From the IMG/VR virus record IMGVR_UViG_3300050139_000358, positions 1 through 64,000 of that record: DNA of 64,000 nt; one strand, given 5' to 3'. Positions within the stretch are counted from its first letter, which is position 1. Every line of letters starts with the position of its first letter. A program made the translations under genes and the position numbers. This stretch comes from a virus. Positions 7,087 to 16,011 of the stretch are shown one piece after another. Below the pieces are notes generated by a model. It saw nothing but the letters and a program-made list of their open reading frames with translations, did no database searches and was not told where the DNA came from.

Positions 7087-7763
7087 CGCGTAGCCTCCTG
7101 ATAAGCGAGATTTATTTCGGTCATGGCCGCTTCGCTGCCGCCCTTGTCTGGATGGTGATCGGCAGATTTTTTGCGGTATGCCGCCTTGATCTGCTCAGGC
7201 GATGCGTCTCTGCTTACTCCGAGCACTACCCACCAATCGCGAGTGATCGATGCGGGCAGGGCAAGGAATCCCTGGAACGTAGCGCGCACCAGCGCCAGAG
7301 TGCCGTGGCGCAACTCCACGCGGCGCGCCTCGATGATGTGGTGAATGGCCTGCAGATTACCTTCCACGCTGCTGTAACGATCTACGGCGATGCAGACTTG
7401 TAGGCCGTCCCAAGTAAACCAGACGGACACGCCTGCATCTTGCGGCTTGTTCACGCCAAGCGTTACGTTGCTGCTGATCGTCAGGCCGTCCAGCTTCTTG
7501 CCACTGTCCGCAGCAAACAATCTCAGACTTTCCTGCACGTTTTTCAGCGCACCGGCTACCAGCTTGATCGTGCCGTTCCACTTTGACTGTCCGTGCGAGT
7601 CCTTTGTGATCGTTCCTTCGTATGGCTGTCCAACACCTGAAAATCTTCCGGCCATCGCTTCTGCATAGCAATTTCTGCATCCGTCGGATACGCGCGAACA
7701 TCCGCGCAACGGATTCCATGTTTCGGTACACCAAGCGATACCCCCGTTGCGTTGGTCAGCCAT
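7083..7763 (-). CDS. Chimeric protein: truncated DUF5131 (Gp37/Gp68) head fused to phage J-domain protein
   Basis: 226 residues. Residues 1-68 begin like DUF5131/Gp37-Gp68 proteins ([20 protein letters not shown], then [15 protein letters not shown] and WNGTIKLV) with the Cys cluster intact, but the remaining two thirds of that family is missing. From about residue 90 the protein switches to the phage J-domain family: a [20 protein letters not shown] module, then [20 protein letters not shown] and the HPD tripeptide (ADHHPDKGG). HPD lets J-domains stimulate host DnaK. ATG 7763 is preceded by GGAG. The junction looks like an in-frame deletion between two neighbouring genes. Confidence 0.85.
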   Translation of the reverse strand: MADQRNGGIAWCTETWNPLRGCSRVSDGCRNCYAEAMAGRFSGVGQPYEGTITKDSHGQSKWNGTIKLVAGALKNVQESLRLFAADSGKKLDGLTISSNVTLGVNKPQDAGVSVWFTWDGLQVCIAVDRYSSVEGNLQAIHHIIEARRVELRHGTLALVRATFQGFLALPASITRDWWVVLGVSRDASPEQIKAAYRKKSADHHPDKGGSEAAMTEINLAYQEATR

Positions 7764-8145
7764 TTGTATCTCCATTTAGGTACTCGAACTCAATTCGAGT
7801 AATGATCGTTTCAGGCGTGCAGCCCTTATGGCTTGCGCAGAACATCGAAACGAATTCTGACGGCCAACAATAGGACGGATGATCTGCAAATCCTTCGAGC
7901 GCACATTCGGCGAATCCGTAATCTGTATCGTCTGTCATCTTGCATAGCGGTTCTCGCCGAATTCCGATCACGCGAATTGGCCCGCGTAGTGGCTCAATCT
8001 TTTCACCTGGCTTGAGCCCCATGCACTTGCGCACGGGACGCAACATGTCGCCAGGTTTAAGATTCAGCCAGCCGAGGCGGCGAGTGACCGTTTTTGATTC
8101 ATCCATGATCTGGGTTGTTGTCATGGAAAAACTCATGTTTCTCAT
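7756..8145 (-). CDS. ASCH-like phage protein
   Basis: 129 residues matching a common phage family with an ASCH/PUA-like beta fold: [40 protein letters not shown], then [11 protein letters not shown] and [13 protein letters not shown] folds often bind RNA or modified nucleotides; the role in phage is unknown. The start has GAGGG upstream and overlaps the previous stop. The 3' end overlaps the next gene by 8 bp. Confidence 0.8.
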   Translation of the reverse strand: MRNMSFSMTTTQIMDESKTVTRRLGWLNLKPGDMLRPVRKCMGLKPGEKIEPLRGPIRVIGIRREPLCKMTDDTDYGFAECALEGFADHPSYCWPSEFVSMFCASHKGCTPETIITRIEFEYLNGDTNG

Positions 8146-8732
8146 GCTGTACCCTCAATGCATTCGCGCATCATCGCGTAGGTCTGTTTTGCGCTTCCAT
8201 TGCCATCGCGCCAGTCAGGACATTCAGAATCCATCGTTCCGCATATCTCATCCCATCGGCTTACCAGCCTTGTCCATTCAGGGCTAACAGCAGCCATTTC
8301 CAAGATACGCGGAGAGAATTCTGGAACTTGCTCAAGCAATAACCGGCAGCGCTTCAGATCATCTGGATCATGCGGATAGGATAGACGGCCGTTTTTCATT
8401 TTCTGCCCAGACAGCGTAAAGAAAATTGTTTCGCTAGATGATCCTCTCTCGCCATCCAGCAGCCAGCGCGCGGCATGTGCAGATAACCCAATACTGGATG
8501 CTTCGCGTGCCTGCTCTTTCAGCTCATCGCATGCAGGCAGGTTAAGCAGCTTCTTCGTATCCTCTGGCATCCCGGCTACTATCGCTGCGCCAAGGTGTTT
8601 CGCCGCACGTACATCTATCACCGCGCCATCCGGCAGCATTTTTAAGAGCGCGCCCATATCACTAAGAGGAACGGGGCCGGTAATGACTTTGCAACCGCCT
8701 ATTGTTTTTACTGTGTATCCAGGGGAGTTCAT
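8142..8732 (-). CDS. Phage protein, unknown
   Basis: 196 residues with an alpha/beta N-terminal half and a helical C-terminus (PHDPDDLKRCRLLLEQVPEF, VSPEWTRLVSRWDEI). The latter pattern recurs in proteins of temperate phages near recombination genes and may be a small protein-interaction domain. Start ATG 8732 overlaps the upstream stop. No catalytic motif seen. Confidence 0.7.
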   Translation of the reverse strand: MNSPGYTVKTIGGCKVITGPVPLSDMGALLKMLPDGAVIDVRAAKHLGAAIVAGMPEDTKKLLNLPACDELKEQAREASSIGLSAHAARWLLDGERGSSSETIFFTLSGQKMKNGRLSYPHDPDDLKRCRLLLEQVPEFSPRILEMAAVSPEWTRLVSRWDEICGTMDSECPDWRDGNGSAKQTYAMMRECIEGTA

Positions 8733-9199
8733 ACCGCCAACTCCATCTGTCGAGCGCGGATGCTGATTTTTGTATCTTCGCCAAGCATTTCAGCAATCGT
8801 TGCAATCTCTGACCCGTGCGGCTTGAACGATGCGCTCAAGGTGACACGCACGCGCTGGAAGTCGGTAAATTCTTCGTTGTCTGAGCCGCGCGGGTCGATG
8901 TACGGCTCAATCTCAAACTTGGAAAGTCGCGCGTCAATGAACGTAAACCCGCAAAGCTCGATCTCCATGTTGACGTGCTCTCCGCTCCACTTGACCGCTC
9001 CCATTGCTGGAAAGCGAACCGAATCCTTGTCGAACAGGAAGCTGCGTAGTGTTGGGTCGAATTGCGGTAGGACTGCAACGGCAACCTCGTCGATTTCCAG
9101 CTTAATATCGACGGCCAGTTCCTTATCGTCTTGAGCGCCTTCTTTGCGTGCATTGATGTGCTTGACCGATGCAACGCTGTTTTCTAATTCAAGTGCCAT
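8729..9199 (-). CDS. Phage protein, unknown (beta-rich)
   Basis: 156 residues, acidic and beta-rich, beginning MALELENSVASVKHINARKE. No Cys cluster, membrane segment or catalytic motif. Start ATG 9199 has GAGGAAA upstream. It lies between the methyltransferase and the small early proteins, separated from the former by only 25 bp. Confidence 0.7.
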   Translation of the reverse strand: MALELENSVASVKHINARKEGAQDDKELAVDIKLEIDEVAVAVLPQFDPTLRSFLFDKDSVRFPAMGAVKWSGEHVNMEIELCGFTFIDARLSKFEIEPYIDPRGSDNEEFTDFQRVRVTLSASFKPHGSEIATIAEMLGEDTKISIRARQMELAV

Positions 9200-9224
9200 G
9201 ATTGATTTCCTCGTTGGTTAAAGT

Positions 9225-12200
9225 TCAAGCCTGCTTGCGTTTGGTTTCTTTGATGGCTGCCATGTTTGCAAGGTTCGCGCGCACCAGCGCGGTCGCAAGC
9301 GGCGGGCATACCGAGTTGCCGCACATGCGCACCTGTGCGCTCTTGGTCAGCTTCAATCCTTGCTCTGGCTTGTCGCCGATGATGTAATTCTCTGGGAAGC
9401 CTTGAGCACGGAATAATTCGCGAGGTGCCAACATGCGCAGGCCGATGTCGGTGATCGCATATTCTTCACCGTGAACTGTGACGAGCCCGAATCGATCTTT
9501 AGCGGTGACGGTGTGATTTGGTTCGTGGAGAGATACGCCGTCTTGCTCATTGCCGTAATACTTGACTAGGAAAGCGCGCACCTCGGCGAAATGCGTCCCT
9601 TGAGCGCTGAGCGTATGTAATGGTTCATCGTCAGGTTGCCCGATGTTGTCGCCACGCATCTTGACCAAGTTGCTGGTAACGATGCCGTGGATATTGCCTG
9701 TGCTATCTCTGGCAGGGTTGCCGCCGGCGGTAATCGTGTGGATAGGGTCGCTTAGTTCGCTACCAACCGAACCAGACCTGAACTTTGTTAGATGCGCAGA
9801 TACCAGCGAATTGTGATCGGTGCTGGTGACGGTATGTAATGGCTCGTCATGCAGATCGTGACCAACTACGCCGCCATAGTGCTTTGCCATGAAGGCAGAT
9901 ACCAATGCGTGCCGATTCTCTGTGGTTTGTGTCTGCAACGGCTCATCCATGCGGATACCGCGCACGTCTCCTGGGTATTTATCCCCGTAATAGGTGGAGA
10001 TTATGGGAGCAACAAGGGCATGTTTTGCGCCGCCGGCAACTACAGTCCCGAGTGGTTTATCCAAGCCTGGTGCGCGCGGAGATTGCCCGGCACGTTCTCC
10101 GTACCCAGTCTGAATCAGGGTTGGTGCAATCAATGCGAAGTGACCACCTTTGACCTGTGCGCATTGAGTACGAAGCGGCTCATCTGCGGCCATATTTCGC
10201 TGGTTGGAACCATTAGCATGTTCGGTGATGAATGGAGTTACCAATCCATATCCGCCGCTTGCCGTGATCGTTGGCAAAGGTTCCGCCATGCTCCGGTGTC
10301 CTTTACCCCAGCGTTGCGCGGCTCCCGGCTTGCCTTCTCCATGCGCGGCGGTAACGATAAATGGTTCCGCTGCGTTCACTACATAGCGCATGATTCCCTT
10401 TGCTACGCGGCGCAATGTGTTATCTGCGAGAGGGCGAATAACGCCGAGTGCGCGAGCCTCTTCCTTGCTCAGAAAGATAGATGGACATGGAATTGACCAG
10501 TCAATGCACTCTGCGGCAGTACGCCAAGGCTTGAGCTTCCCATTCTTTACGTTATCCTTCTTTGGGTCGCCATGTGTCGGCGTCGGCCAGACGATTGGCT
10601 GTCCGTCGCGACGTGCGATCAGGAATAAGCGCTTTCTGATGGTTGGAGCACCAAAGTCGCAGGCGCGTAGTTCTTTATGCTCAACTGTGTAGCCTTGGCG
10701 TTGAAGCGCATTGCGGAACGCATTGAACTCGCGCCCCTTGTTCTTTGGGCAAGGGCGCATATTTCCATCAGCGTCTTCGACCAGCGGCCCACAGGTTACA
10801 AACTCTTCGACATTTTCAAGCATGATGACGCGAGGTTTGCGAACCGCTGCCCAGCGCAGCGCCACCCAAGCCAGCCCGCGAATCTTCTTTTCGACCGGCT
10901 TGCCGCCCTTGGCTTTTGAAAAATGCTTGCAGTTGTGAACAATGATGCCTTCAACCACGTAGCTTTCATCTTCTTCAACGCCGATATTGAATACCTCTGC
11001 CGATTCGCCAACGTCCGACTGTTCTCGCACCGGACACCATTCGATTCCATTCTCAATGTACGTTTGTGCGTGTTCAGCGTGCACGTTATGCCGCCAGCGA
11101 ACTTTGAACAGGTCGCGCGCATTGACCTCACGTCCCTCAATAACGCTAGAATTAGGGCGGCAATAAACTGCGACCGTCTTACCCAGGCTATTGGCAAGTG
11201 CCTTTAGGCCGAATGCCAGAGATTTAGATACCGTGTGCGCTTCGACGAAATCCTCGAACTTGTGTCCGTCTGCGCTGAGATAGCCTTCCAGCAGCGCCTC
11301 ACGGGCACTTACCGAAAGACCAAGCGCCCAAGCCGGGACACCCTTTGCCTCAGCGCGATGACCAAAATGCTCCCGAAGCCATTCAACCAGTCCGCGATGA
11401 CTTGTGGTGAACTGGTACGCGGTGCGAGTTTGACGCTCGTGCCATGCAAGTTCATTTCCAACCGATCTGTCGCCGACTCGCGGCCAACGATTCAGCAAGT
11501 CTCGCAGGCGATCAACTTCATGCATTCCGCAGGTGATTACCAACTCGGCGCGCGTATCGGTCAGGCGTGTCCATCCGTCCCCAAGGTAACGCCCAGCAAG
11601 CCAAAGAAATTCATCGGTCAAGTCAATACCGCGACCCGCGACACTTGGTGCGACCGATGCCGGAAACGAATGCGGTGCTGCCCAATATGTTCCCTTATCT
11701 ACTGCTGAGGCCGGAGTCCAAGTTTCAGGATGCAAGAAATGGTCGTAGGTTCGGCGATCATTGTTCCATACACGAAATTGTTCGCGCGTGTAGAACGGAT
11801 GTTCCTGACTGACTCGCAAGCCAGGGTGCCCATGACCGCGAATCTCGATCAGAGGCCGAACAGTCGAAGAGCATTCTGTAACTGCACGCCACCGGAGTTT
11901 GTGAGTCAATACCATGTCTCCGACGCGGATGCGCTCGATTGGCCTATAACCTTTGTCGGTCATAACCAGCGTGCCGGATGGAAAGCAATCTGGCGACAAC
12001 CATAGCAAGCCAATTTTACGGCCCGGCTCAACATCGCGCGGGTTGACCTCCCACACAGATTCGCAGTAATGGCGCGTCTGTGGGTGATTCGCTGAGTGCA
12101 TCGCGACCGCTTCCGGGTCGTGGTTGATCGCCACGTCAACATGACGCCCAAGTGCAATTTCAATCCCGGTTGACGCTCCGCCACCGCCGGCGAAGTTGTC

Positions 12201-12248
12201 GATGATGATTTCTTCGTTGATGTCGAGGATGAGTTGTGGCGTTATCAT
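9225..12248 (-). CDS. C5-cytosine DNA methyltransferase interrupted by an intein
   Basis: A 1007-residue precursor; after removal of the 352-aa intein (residues 88-439) a 655-aa DNA cytosine methyltransferase remains. Motif I is IIDNFAGGGGASTG, motif VI ENVEEF, motif VIII RKRLFLIARRDG and motif X MCGNSVCPPLATALV. Motif IV is SPD|CKHFSKAKGG, with the intein at the bar, so the catalytic Cys (440 in the precursor) is also the splicing +1 residue. Residues about 650-900 carry roughly seven imperfect repeats of a DEPLHTVT...ALV unit, seen in related phage methyltransferases. It probably protects phage DNA from host restriction. The start overlaps the exonuclease stop. Confidence 0.95.
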   Translation of the reverse strand: MITPQLILDINEEIIIDNFAGGGGASTGIEIALGRHVDVAINHDPEAVAMHSANHPQTRHYCESVWEVNPRDVEPGRKIGLLWLSPDCFPSGTLVMTDKGYRPIERIRVGDMVLTHKLRWRAVTECSSTVRPLIEIRGHGHPGLRVSQEHPFYTREQFRVWNNDRRTYDHFLHPETWTPASAVDKGTYWAAPHSFPASVAPSVAGRGIDLTDEFLWLAGRYLGDGWTRLTDTRAELVITCGMHEVDRLRDLLNRWPRVGDRSVGNELAWHERQTRTAYQFTTSHRGLVEWLREHFGHRAEAKGVPAWALGLSVSAREALLEGYLSADGHKFEDFVEAHTVSKSLAFGLKALANSLGKTVAVYCRPNSSVIEGREVNARDLFKVRWRHNVHAEHAQTYIENGIEWCPVREQSDVGESAEVFNIGVEEDESYVVEGIIVHNCKHFSKAKGGKPVEKKIRGLAWVALRWAAVRKPRVIMLENVEEFVTCGPLVEDADGNMRPCPKNKGREFNAFRNALQRQGYTVEHKELRACDFGAPTIRKRLFLIARRDGQPIVWPTPTHGDPKKDNVKNGKLKPWRTAAECIDWSIPCPSIFLSKEEARALGVIRPLADNTLRRVAKGIMRYVVNAAEPFIVTAAHGEGKPGAAQRWGKGHRSMAEPLPTITASGGYGLVTPFITEHANGSNQRNMAADEPLRTQCAQVKGGHFALIAPTLIQTGYGERAGQSPRAPGLDKPLGTVVAGGAKHALVAPIISTYYGDKYPGDVRGIRMDEPLQTQTTENRHALVSAFMAKHYGGVVGHDLHDEPLHTVTSTDHNSLVSAHLTKFRSGSVGSELSDPIHTITAGGNPARDSTGNIHGIVTSNLVKMRGDNIGQPDDEPLHTLSAQGTHFAEVRAFLVKYYGNEQDGVSLHEPNHTVTAKDRFGLVTVHGEEYAITDIGLRMLAPRELFRAQGFPENYIIGDKPEQGLKLTKSAQVRMCGNSVCPPLATALVRANLANMAAIKETKRKQA
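10932..11987 (-). mobile_element. Intein with LAGLIDADG homing endonuclease
   Basis: 352 residues in frame within the methyltransferase. Splicing block A is CFPSGTLVMTDKGYRPIERI with nucleophile Cys1; block B is RVSQEHPFYTRE (His present); block F is VFNIGVEEDESYVVEG; block G is IIVHN followed by Cys+1. Both dodecapeptide motifs of a LAGLIDADG endonuclease are visible: WLAGRYLGDGW and LLEGYLSADGH, each with its acidic residue. Both splicing and homing therefore look intact. Insertion at the catalytic Cys is typical of inteins, which favour the most conserved site of the host protein. Confidence 0.95.
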
Positions 12249-14188
12249 GCTGCCACCAGCTCTGCTTCTGTTTTGGATGTTGAAGCCAAGAACTGCCCCA
12301 TTTCATCCATCACTAAAGCAAGTTCATTTATGCCCTTGTACTTCAGCATGAAGTGGACGCATTCTTCCTGCGCCTGCGCTAGCAGCATTTGATTTTGATT
12401 TTTAGCATGAACAGGGAAGGGCCACGTTGTTGATGGTCGAATAGTTGTCGGCTTATCCTCTTCGGACTCTGTTTCAATGTGCGCGGCCTGAATAACAGCA
12501 GCATCACCCTGCAAAGATTTTTCATGCTCACGTTGAAGAGCCTCGGATTCAGCCTTTTGTTCAAGCCCCTGATGAAATAATTTCCCTACGGGACTCTTTC
12601 CTTCGTCGGTTTTAGCTTTTGTTTGAGCTGCTTCCACTTCAGCCTTTGCAGCCTCTTCAAACATCTTTTTAGTGGCAGCTTCTTCCTGCGCTTTTTGCTT
12701 GGCTTGTTCTTCCATCTGGGCTTTCACGCCTGCGGCAACCTTGTCGCGCTCTTCCGCTTCCATTTTGGCGCGCTCGGCCACAAGGATTGCCTCCGCTTCA
12801 GCTTCGGCCTTTGCTTTAGCTTTGGAATCGGCTTCGGCCTGCATAGCGACACGTAGCGCTTCAACCTTGGCGGCCTCTGCTTCTTTGTAATCCTTGACGC
12901 GGGAAGTAACGGTGAGCTGGAAGTCTTCCATCGGCTTGACGATGATTGCCTGCATGTCTTTAAACAAAAATCCGAACTCGGAGAATTTGTCCTTGCACCA
13001 CGCGAGCTTGTCGCTCACGTCTTTGCAAAGCTCAGTCGATTCCATTTCGGCGCGCGCCATCATGTCGTCAATGGCGCCCTGCATGGATGCGTATTTGCTC
13101 TTTCCTTTGATCGCAATGGCGAAGTCTGGCTTGGTCACATTGAGCCTAGTTGGCTTGACCGTTTCTTCGAGTGCGGCGAAAAATTCGTTGAACTTGTTTT
13201 TCGCCTCATTAACCATGGCGGCCTTCTTGGCCAAGTCTTCGCGCTTCACGTCCGTTTCGAGTTGCAGGGCGGTGACGCGCAAGTCTTCGTGCCATGCGTC
13301 GATCATCAATGCCGCTTCGCCGATAGTGGTGGTCTGAGCAAGCATGGCTTCTTTTGTTGCCATGAGTTTGACGCATTGCTCGCGGAATTTCTTGGCCGCT
13401 TCTTTGGCATTCGAGAAGTCTTGATCGCTGACCAGCGCGATGCTCCGCACCTCGGCCAAGCGTGTTGCCAGCGCGGCGCCATAGGCAATCATGTTGCTCT
13501 CGGTAATCTCGCCTTGCGCATGAATAAACAGGGCAGGGAGGTCAATTACAACTTCTGCCTGTGGCCGCTCAACGATATGGCGCGGCTCATAATCTTCACG
13601 GTCTTTATGGAATTGAACCCAGCCGTTGATGATTCTGTTAAACCATACGGCATCAGGGAAGACTTCCATGCTGTGCGTGTTTTCTTCGGTACCGTCTGAT
13701 ACCGAGAAAATTAGTTTCTCCGCCCCGGATACCAGCAATAACTGGTAGCACTGAGGGGCATGCTCTTCAGGCAAGATGTTGTTCTTTACTTGCTCGACAA
13801 TGGCTGCGTTTGGCTGCTTGTTTTCCCATACGATAGCGCCAGACATCACGGCACCATCGCATGATGCCGACATACGACCGCGAGACAGCACTATAGGGTA
13901 GAGCTTGCTTCCGATAAGCTTCTCGATGATCGGGCGAGCCAGCGCTTCAACCTTGTGCCCATAGTCGAGTACGTTTTTCTGTACCCATGCGCTGAATTCC
14001 TTCTTCATGCCGAAGCACTTCATATTCAACATTTCTGTGCGCGATGTATTCTTCGACAAGGCGAGCATTGCTGCCGCCTCGCTTGATCCATCGTGCTCGT
14101 CGCGGAACGCATGCCATTCAGGTGACCCTTGTGGAAGATCGTGCTCTACGAGCGGGTTTTCTTGTAGCCATTTCTGTACGTTTTGCAT
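12245..14188 (-). CDS. YqaJ-type viral exonuclease with long coiled-coil C-terminus
   Basis: 647 residues. Residues about 15-200 form a YqaJ/lambda-exonuclease fold: GSPEWHAFRDEHDGSSEAAA, GHKVEALARPIIEKLIG, the metal-binding CDGAVMSGAIVWENK (D...ExK) and APQCYQLLL. It would resect double-stranded DNA 5' to 3' to give the RecT substrate. Residues about 330-420 form a second, helical region, and 440-560 are an Ala/Glu/Lys-rich coiled coil, far longer than a plain lambda exonuclease (about 226 aa). ATG 14188 has GGAAGGGAG upstream, directly after the recT stop. Confidence 0.9.
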   Translation of the reverse strand: MQNVQKWLQENPLVEHDLPQGSPEWHAFRDEHDGSSEAAAMLALSKNTSRTEMLNMKCFGMKKEFSAWVQKNVLDYGHKVEALARPIIEKLIGSKLYPIVLSRGRMSASCDGAVMSGAIVWENKQPNAAIVEQVKNNILPEEHAPQCYQLLLVSGAEKLIFSVSDGTEENTHSMEVFPDAVWFNRIINGWVQFHKDREDYEPRHIVERPQAEVVIDLPALFIHAQGEITESNMIAYGAALATRLAEVRSIALVSDQDFSNAKEAAKKFREQCVKLMATKEAMLAQTTTIGEAALMIDAWHEDLRVTALQLETDVKREDLAKKAAMVNEAKNKFNEFFAALEETVKPTRLNVTKPDFAIAIKGKSKYASMQGAIDDMMARAEMESTELCKDVSDKLAWCKDKFSEFGFLFKDMQAIIVKPMEDFQLTVTSRVKDYKEAEAAKVEALRVAMQAEADSKAKAKAEAEAEAILVAERAKMEAEERDKVAAGVKAQMEEQAKQKAQEEAATKKMFEEAAKAEVEAAQTKAKTDEGKSPVGKLFHQGLEQKAESEALQREHEKSLQGDAAVIQAAHIETESEEDKPTTIRPSTTWPFPVHAKNQNQMLLAQAQEECVHFMLKYKGINELALVMDEMGQFLASTSKTEAELVAA

Positions 14189-14190
14189 GA

Positions 14191-15177
14191 TTAGCTCCCT
14201 TCCTTTTCCCAAGCGTCGATCTGGAATTGCTGCTCATCCGTCAGTGTCATGGTCGTTTTTGCAGTGTTGATGATTGACTTGGCTTTCTTCTTCCCCGCGC
14301 GCACCAGCGGCTCCCATTCTTTGCTCAGTGCCAAGAATTCTTCTGCGGTGCATACCGGAAGGCCTTCACCAGCTCCGCCGGTTTGTGCGGATTGCTCTTC
14401 CTGATCGACTGCGCCGTCTTTTGTGGTAAAGATGATTTCGCCTTCAATAGTTCTTTCCAGTTCCACGTTCTTGCCGGTATCGGCGGCGTTGTCGATGATC
14501 TGCGCAGCCTGCATTTCAATACTCATAGGCAGGTACTTCCAGCCGCGACGAATAACGGTCTTGCGGATCATTTCGTCGCGGTCGGTGTCCCATGGCGTTT
14601 GCTTGTTGTATTTCTTTGCCGATTGAACCGCCGAGCTGCGCTCCTTGATTTTCATTACCTCGTCGATGCTCATCCACTCGAAGTGGTGTCCGCCGTCCTT
14701 GAAGTGCGCGACCATATAGGCAATCATTGGATCTCCGCGCTCCCCCTTCAGGGCTGGCTTATGCGTTACTTTTACGTCAAGGCCTAGGCTTAGGTCGAAC
14801 ACATCATTTGAATAAACGATATGGGCGTTGATACTGGTGATTTCGCCTGACCGTCTGGCCAGCGAAAGCAGGCCACGATAGCCCGGCATCATCTTGATCT
14901 CGCCCTTGAAGGGAACTAGGTAGGCTTGACCAAGTGGGCCGCCGATTTCAAGCCCCAAATGGCTTGCCTGAATAATGGCATTCAGGAAACTTTCAGGACT
15001 TTCAATCGCGCACTTTGCAAGCGTCGTGTTACCGCGTAATTCATTGAGGGCGATGCGCGCCATTTTTTCCGGCGTCACGTTGCTGGCGATGACGGACTTG
15101 ATCTGCTTCATTCGCGATGCCACGAATACTTGTAGATCGCTTATGCTTTTTGGTTGGGTGGCAACTTGAGTGTTCAT
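14191..15177 (-). CDS. recT: RecT-family single-strand annealing protein
   Basis: 328-residue annealing recombinase, partner of the exonuclease below. RecT signatures: TPEKMARIALNELRGN, AIIQASHLGLEIGGPLGQAY, LVPFKGEIKMMPGYRGLLSL, and VIRRGWKYLP. The C-terminal third is variable, as usual. Start ATG 15177 has GGAG nine bases upstream and overlaps the previous stop. Together with SSB this forms a Red-like recombination set for phage replication and strand exchange. Confidence 0.95.
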   Translation of the reverse strand: MNTQVATQPKSISDLQVFVASRMKQIKSVIASNVTPEKMARIALNELRGNTTLAKCAIESPESFLNAIIQASHLGLEIGGPLGQAYLVPFKGEIKMMPGYRGLLSLARRSGEITSINAHIVYSNDVFDLSLGLDVKVTHKPALKGERGDPMIAYMVAHFKDGGHHFEWMSIDEVMKIKERSSAVQSAKKYNKQTPWDTDRDEMIRKTVIRRGWKYLPMSIEMQAAQIIDNAADTGKNVELERTIEGEIIFTTKDGAVDQEEQSAQTGGAGEGLPVCTAEEFLALSKEWEPLVRAGKKKAKSIINTAKTTMTLTDEQQFQIDAWEKEGS

Positions 15178-15422
15178 TTTGTGTACTCCGTTTTATATTT
15201 CGCGAAGGCCACGGCTACCTTCACCCACCCGTCAATCAGAGCCGGCATGATGCAAAACACCGATCCACGAACTGCCACGATGCTGCCGTGCTCATTAGCT
15301 TCAATCGCTACATCCTCAAGGCGCTCATCCAGCTGGCAAGGGCGGAAATATCCGATTGCTTCTCGATATGCCGTAACTCCCATTTCAGAACGCTTGACGC
15401 TCATGTTGTTGACTGCTTGCAT
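15174..15422 (-). CDS. Small early phage protein, unknown
   Basis: 82 residues (MQAVNNMSVKRSEMGVTAYR ... VAVAFAKYKTEYTK), first-wave gene of the leftward operon. ATG 15422 is preceded by GAGGGGAG. Its 3' end shares an exact 17-bp string with 3716-3732 in front of the DGR accessory gene. No domain recognised. Confidence 0.65.
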   Translation of the reverse strand: MQAVNNMSVKRSEMGVTAYREAIGYFRPCQLDERLEDVAIEANEHGSIVAVRGSVFCIMPALIDGWVKVAVAFAKYKTEYTK

Positions 15423-15579
15423 GACTATCTCCCCTCTCCGCTTTAGTTGAGCACCGATGACATTGGCAGCTTCTAACCCCAACCCATATCAATCCGCACT
15501 GATCGCATTTGTTCTGCACGTCTCGCAAATGCCATGGCGGATTTGGCGCACTGCCGTCGTATCCGTACTGGTTCTGCAT
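15385..15579 (-). CDS. Small zinc-ribbon-like phage protein
   Basis: 64 residues starting MQNQYGYDG, with a zinc-ribbon pattern CDQCGLIWVGVRSCQCHRC. ATG 15579 has GGGAGG upstream. The frame stays open to a GTG at 15720 with GGAAG upstream (111 aa), so a longer product is possible. It is the first gene after pL and overlaps the next gene by 38 bp. Confidence 0.6.
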   Translation of the reverse strand: MQNQYGYDGSAPNPPWHLRDVQNKCDQCGLIWVGVRSCQCHRCSTKAERGDSHASSQQHERQAF

Positions 15580-15790
15580 AGCCGCCTCCCAAAAGTTAAT
15601 TGGTGGCCGTCCAAGGCCTGGGCTGGTTTCTTTCGCACTTCCAGCGGTCGCACATCTTTCCGTGTAGTCAGGCTCCCTTGTCGCATGAGGTTTAATCGCC
15701 AGTACCTCGTTCCACTTCACTGCGCTTTACTTCCGTACCTGTTCACCGCGTTGCTTGGTGTTGCTGGGTGCTGCTCGTTTCGATGGGTGA

Positions 15791-15832
15791 ATATTAGTCC
15801 GACTGTTTGAGCGTGTCAATAGTCCGACTGAT
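15791..15832 (-). promoter_or_regulatory. Early leftward promoter pL with two operators
   Basis: On the minus strand, TTGACA (15814-15819) and TAATAT (15791-15796) are 17 bp apart, a near-consensus sigma70 promoter. Operator cores AGTCGGACT overlap the spacer/-10 (15797-15805) and the region upstream of -35 (15821-15829). The arrangement is almost base-for-base that of pR at 18632-18673. Transcription leftward would enter the RecT/exonuclease/SSB/DGR operon. Repressor binding would occlude RNA polymerase. Confidence 0.85.
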
Positions 15833-15873
15833 ATTTATTTTTATGAGTTATCGTCGCGCCATAATTTCAGGCA

Positions 15874-15900
15874 ACAAAAAACCCGCACTAGGCGGGTTTA
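15874..15900 (-). terminator. Rho-independent terminator of the lysogenic leftward transcript
   Basis: On the minus strand, AACCCGC and GCGGGTT pair around a 5-nt loop and are followed by a run of T. It lies just before pL and would stop transcripts from the repressor/J-domain/secreted-protein genes entering the lytic operon. Confidence 0.85.
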
Positions 15901-15919
15901 TGTAGGAACTACTGACTGA

Positions 15920-16006
15920 TTAGATGGCGTTACGCGGACTTCCCTTCTCGGGAGTCTGTCCTGAAACGCAGGCAGAAATACCGAGATAAAAAACGACGGT
16001 TATCAT
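15920..16006 (-). CDS. Possible 28-aa lipoprotein-like peptide
   Basis: A frame starting MITVVFYLGISACVSGQ, five bases after the secreted-protein stop, with GAGG seven bases before ATG 16006. A short hydrophobic stretch ends in a lipobox-like ISAC, but no basic residue precedes it. It could be a small entericidin-like lipoprotein or chance. Reported because of the ribosome site and coupling. Confidence 0.3.
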   Translation of the reverse strand: MITVVFYLGISACVSGQTPEKGSPRNAI

Positions 16007-16011
16007 TGTTG

